Program-made: the position numbers and the translations under genes
In this document: positions 55,236 to 64,000 of the stretch, in pieces
Numbering within the stretch: position 1 is the stretch's first letter
Layout: the number at the start of each line of letters is the position of its first letter
Assembly: GCA_025267735.1 (NCBI GenBank)
Contig: CM046307.1
Span: 56,477,395 to 56,541,394 of the forward strand
Length of the DNA stretch: 64,000 bases
Direction: 5' to 3'
DNA from: Mactra quadrangularis
Lineage: Eukaryota; Mollusca; Bivalvia; Venerida; Mactridae
Notes under the pieces: model-generated
Database searches by the model: none
Told to the model about the DNA's origin: nothing
The model's input: only the letters and a program-made list of their open reading frames with translations

Positions 55236-55583
55236 CATTCGGAACTCCTCTGCCATTCGATACGAATAAGCTCGGACATATCTAGGCGCCATTTTGAAAC
55301 TATGTAAACAAATACACGATCGTTTAGGCGATGACTGAAGTTTCGTTTTTAGTCCATAAATTTAAAATTACACAGTTCAATGATATCGATGAACAATATT
55401 TGGTTCAATTTAAAGCAAATAATTACGTTTAGATAATAATATGTGTGTATACTACAAGAACAATTTTGCGTAACCGTAACCGTAACGCCTCGCGTAGGTA
55501 GTAAAATCCCATAAATCCAGGGAAGACCCCCCACGAATCCTTCCGAGATTGTTCATTCATGAAAGGTCGAGGTGTTCCGAATG
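55236..55583. mobile_element. MITE related to the 8.9-kb foldback, with 10-bp TSD
   Basis: The element begins CATTCGGAACTCC and ends GGTGTTCCGAATG. GTTGGGTTTA stands on both sides (55226-55235, 55584-55593). Positions 55240-55370 match 8930-9065 (CTCGGACATATCTAGGCGCC, GTAAACAAATACACGATCGT, TTTCGTTTTTAGTCC). The outer arms present at 8879 are absent. A 9-10-bp duplication is more like Mutator-type than hAT elements. Confidence 0.75.
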
Positions 55584-55614
55584 GTTGGGTTTAATGTCGT
55601 TGCTACACACAACA

Positions 55615-55795
55615 TGTATATAGGTCATATCATAGCGGTCAGTCGATTACTCACCATTCCAGGCATTGTCGAATATCTGAATTTACTAAGCGCATACTTC
55701 CGTCAGTGTCTGAGACTATCAACTGTCCTACATTATTTAGAATTAGTGGAAGGAGAGAGAAGGGTTGTTGAAATTATTTTTGTAAAGTGCTCAGG
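55615..55795 (-). mobile_element. tRNA-derived SINE, family B, minus strand, head missing
   Basis: ATAGCGGTCAGTCGATTACT, AAGCGCATACTTCCGTCAGT, CTGTCCTACATTATTTAGAA and GTGGAAGGAGAGAGAAGGGT follow family B order; the tRNA-like head is gone. Confidence 0.7.
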
Positions 55796-55839
55796 ATGAG
55801 CTATTGTAATTGTCGTTGTCAGTCGTGCGCGATGCGTCT

Positions 55840-55990
55840 TAACCCAGTGCTTGTCAAAAACCATTAGGCCATAAGTTACTAATTTTGGCGTGGAGCATCA
55901 CATCTAGGTCCTCTATGAAGATTGCCCAAATTATGCTCATGGGGTCAAATTGGTCCCCCACTATGGGTCACACAATTTGCATAATACGCG
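55840..55990. repeat. Interspersed repeat also found in the LINE-splitting insertion
   Basis: CATCTAGGTCCTCTATGAAG, CCAAATTATGCTCATGGGGT, CAAATTGGTCCCC match the 20955-21060 wording in order. A terminal-like CATGTAGCTCATGTGAGCGA at about 56455 recalls the CTCAGGTGAGC end at 21262. Confidence 0.55.
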
Positions 55991-57964
55991 ACTGAATGAC
56001 AAAGGATCAAGTTTTGCTATCTGATGTTATGAAAGCTGTATCGTGGGCAATTTATCTCGCTGTTTATAGTAATCACCAATCGATTAACATTATCAGTTAT
56101 GAACTTAATCACGAGCTATGTCGTTTAAAGCAGTTCATTGCTTATCTCTTCATTCGAAGCATTATAATACATGTATTGAGCACAGTGCTTAGCGTTGCGT
56201 TTGCGTATAAGATTAACTGCAATGTATTGTATTTTTAGCTCTCCAAGATTTTTCTATTTGTAGGTCCTTGACCTAGTTTTTCATCCGATACGACCCATGC
56301 TCGAACTCATACGAACAATTACCAAGATAAGCATCTTTACAAATGATTATTGAGGCAAAACAAGGTAAAAACTGGAGTGTTCACTAACAAATGTGGACGG
56401 ACATCGTACGTCGGACGCTAGACATTTAACTATCCTAAAACGGCTTGCCCGAGCTACATGTAGCTCATGTGAGCGAGAAAGATGCCAAGTCAGGTTTTTC
56501 TTCAGACCCTAAAAATATTTGTCAAAGTTCGGGAAGTTTTTATCAAGAATTTTTCATGAACTTATTTACATAATAAACACTAATTTTATTTAAATATAAA
56601 ACTTGTAAATTCCCTTTGTAATAACGCTGAACTCGTTTAAGCCTTTAATATAATATGATAACAAACTTAACCTTTCAACAGCTTAAACTGTTCTAGCGAT
56701 ACAAGCAATCTATTACGCAGATAACGTTTTATATGAACGAAAACAGTTCTTGATAAATGAGTTAAACTGTATTTACAGATTTGCCTGTCGTCTGCACGGT
56801 AGATTATCTTAAAACAATTTCGGAAGTTTTTGTTGAAACAATTGTTGAATCTATGCCTACTTTAAATAACACGCAACAATTTAGCTGTCAAAATTGACAT
56901 TACAATAAGGACAACGTGAACATTTATGAGTTCCAGAAAAATAATCTCAAAAGATTAGGTAAACACTGTGATTTGCTTAATATCATGTGTTAACGTCGAT
57001 CGAAACAAGTCAGTCTTCTCGGTTAACTCCGTGGGAGTGACTTTCCGAAGTCACCCGAGTTGTTCCAATCGTGTTTATGCATTTCGTCTGATATGTATTT
57101 TACGATGATGATAGTAAAGTTTAAAAAAGAAATAGGAACAACTATGCACATAGGATGGTGAGTTCATGAACTAAACGTGTTTGGAATTTGATATGTTTAC
57201 CAACATACCGGATATTAGCCATAGCTTTATAATTCAATATCTCATTTCCGAATCTAGTTGAGCCTTTTTATTTCAATGAACATTTTCACAAGGGCTGTTG
57301 TTACACTGATTAATATGTAAACTTGTATTTTGATTTGTTTGTAGTAACCACTGGAATATTAAAATAGACATAGAGAAAGGTATGTGTAATTTTGTTGCAT
57401 AAATTTCGAATCAAATTTATGATTCTTATTGGTAGGACTGATGTGCATTAAAAACTGGCTATTACTGGCTTGTATTAAATAAAACTGCTTATTAAGGGCT
57501 AGTTAAGAAGAAATGTTCTAGATAGTTCATGTGTGTTACTTTAATTCAAATGCTTCTACAAAGAACCTACTTGTCAAAATGCATTTACACTTATAACATT
57601 TGTTCATGTCGTGTCATGTGTCATACACTTTAAAGTGAAAGTACATGTAGATCGAAATTGAAAGTAGAATTTGATTTAATGATTATAAATAGTTTTGATG
57701 CCACTTTGCTTTATATCGACTTTTTATAGATAAATACTAAAATTTGTTCCTCTAAAGTATTTTAGATCGAGTGAAATAATCTGAAAAACCACAATAAAGA
57801 AATTGTTTTTTCTTATTTCGCTGTTAAAAAAAGAACCCTTAAATAAACGGGAACTCGGTTAAACTTACAATTTGTCGAGATAGATGGTTAAGCAAATTTA
57901 TTGTGCAACCAAAGGTACCTTATGCTATGTGCAAAATGCTTCATTTCAATACTGTTTTCATTCA
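55991..57964. other. Gene-free AT-rich stretch
   Basis: The small ORF at 55996-56238 has no recognisable family. Nothing else was bounded. Confidence 0.45.
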
Positions 57965-58190
57965 TATTGGTGTGGTCAGCAGCCTTACTCACGGTCCTTA
58001 GGTAGACCTGTATCCTTGGATCCAAGCTTTCGATCTAGAACCATACACATACACTCTCCAGGGGTTGCCAACTGCTCAACTAGATACAGAGATAGCCGCG
58101 CGGAGAACGTGCAGTGAAACCTGTCTGCGGAAAGACCAAAAGTGGTCTTTGTAGACAGGTGGTATTTGTTCACAGGTTCTATATACATGT
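57965..58190 (-). repeat. Family B SINE fragment followed by another repeat
   Basis: GTGGTCAGCAGCCTTACTCA and GGATCCAAGCTTTCGATCTA (57969-58045) match the 3' half of the SINE at 31655. From 58109 GAAACCTGTCTGCGGAAAGA, GTGGTCTTTGTAGACAGGTG is a distinct repeat-like block with inverted CCTGTCT / AGACAGG words. Confidence 0.5.
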
Positions 58191-58769
58191 ATCTGTACTT
58201 AGTAAATCGGTTGATTAACTTTTTGGCAATGCCCATGATCTTCATAGGAGAAATGATTTGTTATGTTACTGTAATGACTTACAGTATTATACTTTTATTA
58301 AATTATTATTAATAAATGAATAATTTCATACTGGCTGAGTCATGAGTGGTCGTTCATTATGAATACCATATACGTGTATTCCCTTTAAAACGTCCCCGGA
58401 ATCCGTTTTAAAATACCACAAAATCTCACGCGGATGCATGCACTATATCATTAAAGTCACAGTCTGAGAGAATATGTACCATCAGAATATGTACCATCAA
58501 CTTGATTATGTTTCTTAAGATAGACTGCAGCAGATTTTAAATCTATTATCAATGGCTTTTATTTAGGGTCACACTATTCACCACAAACTCTTGTTAAAAC
58601 CGCACACATTTATAAAACCGCATACTTTTTCATGTTTGATGACATTTTTACCACAATAGAGCGTAACGATCATTTTATATAATTTCAGTAGCACCTTTCC
58701 ATGAGTACCGTCAGTATTTTGATTGAAGTAATCGGCTCCTCGGTTACTATAATTAGTTTTGGGGGGTTT
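58191..58769. other. Gene-free stretch
   Basis: Nothing recognised. Confidence 0.5.
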
Positions 58770-59028
58770 ATTTGTTAGGTTTAAAGCCTTAGCAACACAC
58801 TGTATAGGTATAAATCTCTGGATTTAGATGTTAACCAACTACTAGGCGCATACTTTCTTCAATGACTGACACCTGTCCTACATGATTAAGTACCTTTGAT
58901 AGGACGGAAGATAGTCGTAGAAATGATTTCATGACAAAGCTCCACGAATATGCCCCGCCCGGAAATCGAACCTACGACCTACGATCAGTAGACTTGCGTG
59001 CTACTTACTGAGCTAGCCGGGCGGCATT
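58770..59028 (-). mobile_element. tRNA-derived SINE, family B, minus strand
   Basis: Tail GTTAGGTTTAAAGCCTTAGC, body CTCTGGATTTAGATGTTAAC, CTGTCCTACATGATTAAGTA, reversed B box GAAATCGAACCTACGACC, reversed A box TACTGAGCTAGCCGGGCGGC. Nearly complete. Confidence 0.85.
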
Positions 59029-59034
59029 ATTCAC

Positions 59035-59222
59035 AGTCTGCGGTTGGGCGGCTCATTTTAAATTGCGTGACGTAGACGATGTAAACAAGTTACGTATCAT
59101 TACAATTTCGTCATGAATATTATGATGAGAAAAAATCACATGAACGTGACCTTCGTTTGAAAAAGGCCAGATCTAAATAAGCGAGTAGGCGAGCGGAAAA
59201 TTTTAGATTGGGTTTTAATCAG
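59035..59222. repeat. Dispersed repeat, copy 2 (pair with 6258-6450)
   Basis: GCGTGACGTAGACGATGTAA, ACAAGTTAC, AACGTGACCTTCGTTTG, GGCCAGATCT and TTAGATTGGGTTTTAATCAG match the first copy in order and orientation. It abuts the SINE head. Confidence 0.65.
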
Positions 59223-60443
59223 ATTGTGATAAGTTTAACTACATGTATATGTACAGCGGTCTTGAATCATAAACTGAACATTGTAGCTTGAATGACACAT
59301 TCGTTATCAGAGAAGCACTAATGCAATAAAGGTGTGGTGAATATATTATTTAACAATGTAGCAGCTTTTATAAGAGATACTTGATATGGTACTTCATACT
59401 ACTTCACTTTGTTTTATTTATGTGATTCATTTTTCACGTCATTGTGTGGTTAACAAAAAACACGAGTTTGATATTCAACAGCGTCGTATAATTGTGTGAC
59501 ATGTTGATAACCATTTCATTATTCTTTTTGTTTATGTCGCAAGTCCAATTTTGACCCCTTTTGTACATATGCAATACTTGGTAAGCCGATAAAGGCACAA
59601 AAGAATGAACATTCAATAGTTAGTAACAAAACAACCTTCCAGTACTAACTTATATTCACGACTGAAAAAGACCGTGAAAATTGTAAAAAGAGCGGGAACG
59701 AGGCCCGACCTATTGAATAAAATTGAGGCCCATGCAAGTGACAATTAGTGTATGATATTAACGTAATATTTATGTATGATATGATATGAAATGATGATAC
59801 ATGGAAATACAGGGACAAAGACAGTATAAAACATGGAAATGCAGGATACACAGAAGACAATAAGCATTAAAAAGAAGACATAAATACATGTATACATGGT
59901 AATATAAAGATAAATAAAATGGGATACGTCACCCTGTGACATTAACTAATATAAAATGTATAAGGAAAACAAAGTTTCTGTACAATATTTTTGCACAATT
60001 GTAAAACATTTATTTAAGCATCTAAATAACTTTATCGTCTGTATTATCATTGTCAACTAACAGTTTTGAGGAGTTTTGTTTTTGTCAGTGGTGACACGTA
60101 TGTTAGAGTAGACATTACATGTTTAAATTCCTCAAGACAGTCGTATTAGTCATTGGCCTTCGGCCTCGGACCAATACGACTGCCCTTGAAAAAATAACAG
60201 GGCCTATATCAAATCACTTATTTAATTACATATAGAGTTTTATTTCCTGATTGTGGAGGTATTTTATGAAATTGATATAATTATGCCACTTATACATAAA
60301 ATATAATGTATGTCTTAATCTAAGAATTGAAGCTTACCCTTTCTCCAAATACATAGTGGATAATAATTTTAAATGAGTGTTGTAACGAATTGATTCATAT
60401 AAACATACATGTCTTTATATATTTTGTTTGTTTTTCTTTTGCA
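59223..60443 (+). other. Upstream region of the Toll-like receptor gene (probably 5' intron, at least in part)
   Basis: It ends in TTTGTTTTTCTTTTGCAG, a good 3' splice site with AG at 60443-60444 (its G is the first base of the next feature). A hairpin lies at 60132-60189, with arms TCAAGACAGTCGTATTAGTC and its inverse around GGCCTTCGGCC. No upstream exon was identified. The Ile/Phe-rich minus-strand ORFs at 59645-59942 are fortuitous. Confidence 0.5.
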
Positions 60444-60503
60444 GTGTTGTCGACTGTGAAATTTGATGAATGACAAATTAAGAATATCGACCGTATCAAC
60501 ACA
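60444..60503 (+). promoter_or_regulatory. 5' UTR segment of the Toll-like receptor with two upstream ATGs
   Basis: Between the acceptor and the start codon, an ATG at 60466 opens an 18-codon frame including its stop, ending at 60519 inside the receptor reading frame. A second at 60470 ends after three codons. Such upstream ORFs commonly damp translation; the effect here is unproved. Confidence 0.6.
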
Positions 60504-63062
60504 ATGTCAGTGTCATTAGTTTGGACTTTGTCCCTGATAACAATATCAGTGGTATCATTAGCAGGTGTACGAACGTCAACCAGTGATCGCCCTTACTATT
60601 GTATGTATTGTATCTGTAAGACTTTACCGGATGGGGGTTTATACACCAACTGTTCCAAAAAAGGTTTATTTAATCCTCCAAGGTCCTTAAGTAATCAAAC
60701 AACGGTACTAGATCTTTCCAAAAATCTATTTAAAACGGTAAAAAACAACACTTATGTTGGATTATTTGAATTAAAAATATTACTTTTGTCAGACAATACA
60801 ATTACAACTATTGAAAGTGGAGCATTTAAAGATTTAATTAAGTTAGAATATTTGTATTTGGATGGACAAATAACAACACTTTTTGTACTACAAAGTGTAT
60901 TCCGTCCAGGAGTTTTTGATGGGTTAGACAATTTGAAAGTGCTTTACATTAATAACAATGTTGATCGTAGGCATGCTGATTTGTCACATGTTCCGAGTGA
61001 AGCATTCAAGAATCTTAAATGTTTGCATACATTAGGAATTGATGGTGTAAAGAACGTCAAGTTTGATGTAAATTTCAAGTTATTACAAAATCTTACAACG
61101 TTAGAAATGGCCGGTGAATTAGGAACATGTGAAATAGGTCAACTAGACCAGTCGTCTTTTATTGGTCTGACTTCGCTAAGAAAACTAACAATGACAAATT
61201 GTCAAATTACATATATACAGTATGGAACATTCATGTGGTTGAATAATTTACAGTATTTAGATATGTCATGGAACACAAATTTTGAATTTAGTCAGTTTGG
61301 ACGAGTTGCTGAAGACCTTATGTTTAATACAGAACTTAAATATCTTAAAATAAATGCAATACATGAACCAAATAGATCTGGAATGGACCTCAAACGTGCA
61401 CATATAAGCCATTTAAAAGATATGAATTTAATTGAAATTCAGATGAATGATAATGGGATCGAATTCGTTGAATATGGAGTGTTTGGTTTATTTCCACCAA
61501 CTTTGAAATACCTTTATTTGAGACGTAACAAGTTAAACTTTGGTATATATCTTGAGGAAGCCGTATTTAACAACAGAAATTTGACTATATTTGACGCAGC
61601 TGACCAACAATTAGCTCGTAGATCTGACAGGGCTTTTTCTTCAAAGTTTGGTAAGATATTTGAAGGTGGTATCATAGATCGAAGATCGCATTCCAAACTC
61701 ATCGGTAGCAGGTTTCGACGAAGTGAAAACTCAAAGCTAGAGTTACAATCATTGATATGCAGTGGAAGTTCAACCGATATGAGATTAATAAACTTCACTG
61801 ACACTGAAAACAATATAACATACATGGATTTATCTGGAAATTATCTCCCTATTATCCATGCTGAAGCATTTTATGGACTAGCAGCTCTAAAATATTTAAA
61901 TCTGTCTCTTAACTTTATTGAACTTGTTCATCAAACTGCTTTCTATGGTTTGTGGAATTTAGAAATTCTCGACCTTAATAACAACCTCATGGGAATACCA
62001 CTTAGAGAAATCTCTGGTGGATTGCTTTTTGAGTCATTAGGTAATTTGAAGATGTTGCTCTTATCTAGAAATAGAATTTACAAAATAGATAGACATTTCT
62101 TCTCAGCATTACTTAACCTAGAGCATATTGACCTTTCAAACAACTATTTAGATTCAATAGACGTTAGCTTGTCGCGATTGGCTTATTTAAAGACAATAGA
62201 TCTTTCTAATAACCGACTTCAAACTTTGTCAGACAGTTTTAGGTCAAACCTTAACCAACTGTCCGATCATGGCAATCTATCCGTTAATCTTGGACAAAAT
62301 AGTTTTGTTTGCAATTGTGAAAATATACCATTTCTCGAATGGCTGTTAGATCAATCTGCTATTACATTCATTGATAAAGATGAATATTATTGTACTCAAG
62401 AGTCAGGAAAAGTTAAGCATCACAATGATACTATAGCTGATGTACTTAACAAACTTGAAGAAGATTGTGAGTCGTATCTAGAAGTTATCGTTGGGTGTTC
62501 TACTTCGATTAGCTTTATTTGTGCAATTATCCTATGTGTTTTTGTCTATCACAATCGCTGGAGACTACGATATATCTATTACATGGCAAAGATTAAACTG
62601 GATCATGAAAATGAAGGTATTGACAAAGCTTATGAATTTGACGCATTTGTATCATATGGAGACGGTGATAGAATATTTGTTATTGAAGATATGAGACAAA
62701 ACTTGGAAAATGTCAGTGGTAAGAGACTGAACATCCGTGATAGGGATTTTGAACTCGGTGAAGCAATTGCTGTCAATATATCAAGAGCTATTAGAACCAG
62801 CAAACGAACATTTCTGTTGGTTAGTCGATATTTTCTTAAAAGTAAATGGTGCAACTTTGAAATGAACATGGCTATGATGGAAGAAATTCACCAGAATAGA
62901 AAAGTAATAGTGATTATTTTTCTTGAGAAAATACCAGTCGAAGATTTGCCCATAGAATTACTTAATATCCTTAAAGACTGTCCAAACACAGATTTTCCAG
63001 ACGATCGTCATTTAATGGAAGTTTTCTGGCACAAATGCATTCAATACATAAATGAGATCTAA
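60504..63062 (+). CDS. Toll-like receptor, complete, coding region in one exon
   Basis: This 852-aa receptor has a signal peptide (about 1-25), a short Cys cluster (C33, C36, C38, C50), then leucine-rich repeats from about 65 to 598. LRR strands are clear in TTVLDLSKNLFKTV, LKILLLSDN, MDLSGNYL, LKYLNLSLNFI, LEILDLNNNLM, LKMLLLSRNRIYKI and LEHIDLSNNYLDSI. A C-terminal cap holds FVCNCENIPFLEWLL with C630 and C655 (599-655). There is a single cap cluster, the vertebrate-like single-cysteine-cluster layout. The membrane span is about 660-682. The TIR domain runs from about 711 to 848: box 1 FDAFVSY (712-718), box 2 RDRDFELGEAI (745-755), box 3 FW (841-842). The usual BB-loop proline (RD..PG) is leucine. 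Ligand binding on the cell surface or endosome should bring TIR adaptors such as MyD88. The start is supported by the leader; upstream ATGs are out of frame. Bivalves often carry many such genes. Confidence 0.95.
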   Translation: MSVSLVWTLSLITISVVSLAGVRTSTSDRPYYCMYCICKTLPDGGLYTNCSKKGLFNPPRSLSNQTTVLDLSKNLFKTVKNNTYVGLFELKILLLSDNTITTIESGAFKDLIKLEYLYLDGQITTLFVLQSVFRPGVFDGLDNLKVLYINNNVDRRHADLSHVPSEAFKNLKCLHTLGIDGVKNVKFDVNFKLLQNLTTLEMAGELGTCEIGQLDQSSFIGLTSLRKLTMTNCQITYIQYGTFMWLNNLQYLDMSWNTNFEFSQFGRVAEDLMFNTELKYLKINAIHEPNRSGMDLKRAHISHLKDMNLIEIQMNDNGIEFVEYGVFGLFPPTLKYLYLRRNKLNFGIYLEEAVFNNRNLTIFDAADQQLARRSDRAFSSKFGKIFEGGIIDRRSHSKLIGSRFRRSENSKLELQSLICSGSSTDMRLINFTDTENNITYMDLSGNYLPIIHAEAFYGLAALKYLNLSLNFIELVHQTAFYGLWNLEILDLNNNLMGIPLREISGGLLFESLGNLKMLLLSRNRIYKIDRHFFSALLNLEHIDLSNNYLDSIDVSLSRLAYLKTIDLSNNRLQTLSDSFRSNLNQLSDHGNLSVNLGQNSFVCNCENIPFLEWLLDQSAITFIDKDEYYCTQESGKVKHHNDTIADVLNKLEEDCESYLEVIVGCSTSISFICAIILCVFVYHNRWRLRYIYYMAKIKLDHENEGIDKAYEFDAFVSYGDGDRIFVIEDMRQNLENVSGKRLNIRDRDFELGEAIAVNISRAIRTSKRTFLLVSRYFLKSKWCNFEMNMAMMEEIHQNRKVIVIIFLEKIPVEDLPIELLNILKDCPNTDFPDDRHLMEVFWHKCIQYINEI

Positions 63063-63194
63063 AATTTCCAACACAATAACGAACACTATAAGTTGAGCAT
63101 TGCATATTCCATACTTATATATTCAATATGCATGTAAAAGATATAAAACTTTAAAAACTGAAATATTGTTGAACTTTCCACGACGTGATTCTGA
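63063..63194 (+). other. Start of the Toll-like receptor 3' UTR
   Basis: No AATAAA was seen before the SINE. The next is at about 63565, so the mature transcript may include the SINE at 63195-63422. Confidence 0.4.
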
Positions 63195-63422
63195 CGTCTC
63201 TGGATTTAGCTGTTAACCAACTACTACGCACATCCTTCCGTCAGTGACTGACGTCTGCCCTACATGACTTATAATCAGTGGTAGGAGGGAGAATGACCAT
63301 AGATAATTAGTTCATGACCAATCGCAAGTCTCCACGAAACAATGCCCCGCCCGGAAATTGAACCTACGACCCCTCGATGAGTAGACTTGTGCGCTACCGA
63401 CTGAGCTAACCGTACGGGCTCC
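63195..63422 (-). mobile_element. tRNA-derived SINE, family B, minus strand, tail truncated
   Basis: CTCTGGATTTAGCTGTTAAC, CGTCTGCCCTACATGACTTA, GGTAGGAGGGAGAATGACCA, reversed B box GGAAATTGAACCTACGACCC, reversed A box CTACCGACTGAGCTAACCG. The tail portion is missing before 63195. Confidence 0.85.
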
Positions 63423-64000
63423 CACTTTCATAATTAGGGATAAGAACATTCAGCCTACGTTTATCCTTTTATATTCAGATTCTAGGAGAGAAGTCTCTGT
63501 TCACAAACTGATGTAGAACAAAGTCGCAGATATAACTAGTTACAAGTATTAGTAAGGTTCTAATTAAATAAAAAATAATTAAAAACAACAGAGATAATTT
63601 GAGAACAAAACTCGACCATTCATCAAATGATCCTTCAAACTGACAAACTCCGAGTCAATAATATTTGCAAAAATAACGCTTAATGACCGAACTTTGATAG
63701 ATTAGATCATAAATTGCCGTTGTTGTGGATATTTTATCTGGCACTACACGATCAAAAAGCTCTTGATTGTAATATTTGACGAATTAATTTCAAATTGAGT
63801 TGGAATGTTGAGCGTTTCAAATAAATATTTCATAGTTTATGAAGCAAGTACGGTTCTTGTTAAAGTATACATTATTCATTCAGTTTTTTGTCTATGAGAA
63901 ATGTATCATCAATTCTAAATTTGGATACACAGCTAACATAACAGCAAACGGTAATATCGGTATAGCAAGCTATTAGAAACTCTATCATAAAAACAGTATT
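63423..64000. other. Gene-free AT-rich stretch to the window edge
   Basis: Nothing was recognised apart from the AATAAA near 63565. Confidence 0.5.

Noticed and set aside
59645..59942. Ile/Phe/Ser-rich minus-strand ORFs upstream of the Toll-like receptor
   Set aside because: Translation of AT-rich DNA in overlapping frames, no signal or domain logic.
61514..62869. Antisense and alternative-frame ORFs within the Toll-like receptor gene
   Set aside because: Shadows of the receptor reading frame.

Overview
The window reads as AT-rich, gene-poor nuclear DNA of an invertebrate, most likely a bivalve mollusc. The inference rests on several things: tRNA-derived SINE families whose 3' tails share a GGCGTTAAACCCAA-like sequence, many short foldback (MITE-like) elements, some with AAGGGAGATAAC-like motifs, a decayed APE-type LINE, and a Toll-like receptor whose whole coding region lies in one exon. 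The species cannot be named from this sequence.

Genes. The left edge (278-379, +) holds the last coding exon of a myosin regulatory light chain of the non-muscle/smooth type, followed by its 3' UTR. At 10591-11937 (+) is a single-exon type I membrane protein of 448 aa with a WSC-like and a degenerate C-type-lectin-like region. At 14607-14972 (-) is a doubtful 121-aa membrane-protein ORF whose N-terminal half has a decayed relative at 4957-5095. At 24363-25343 (-) is an unrecognised basic, proline-rich 326-aa protein. A candidate first coding exon (25477-25578, +) starts only 133 bp away on the other strand, suggesting a bidirectional promoter. At 60504-63062 (+) is a complete Toll-like receptor of 852 aa with a 3' splice site in its 5' UTR. 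It and the 448-aa receptor are both cell-surface proteins of an innate-immune or recognition type, but nothing shows that they are co-regulated.

Mobile DNA dominates the rest. A LINE on the minus strand (about 17.5-23.5 kb) carries endonuclease and reverse transcriptase remnants. It is split by an insertion of about 2.5 kb (18.72-21.28 kb). A second LINE 3' end lies at 40.77-41.68 kb with a MITE nested in its 3' UTR. At least three tRNA-derived SINE families are present: family A, about 296 bp; family B, about 290 bp; family C, about 250 bp. DNA-transposon relics include two 0.4-kb hAT MITEs with perfect 8-bp target duplications (35.7 and 49.9 kb) and a 91-123-bp MITE family at 1.4, 8.5 and 48.0 kb.

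The most unusual structures are a six-unit array of about 50-bp palindromic monomers framed by ATATGCCACC-type palindromes (38.4-39.0 kb), a 61-bp-arm near-perfect hairpin (15.99-16.13 kb), a foldback element carrying three exact TGACGTCA sites within 52 bp (37.67-37.72 kb), and a palindrome inserted in frame in the 121-aa ORF. I saw no rRNA, no convincing functional tRNA and no CRISPR array. No complete new system could be demonstrated; the best leads are listed as findings.
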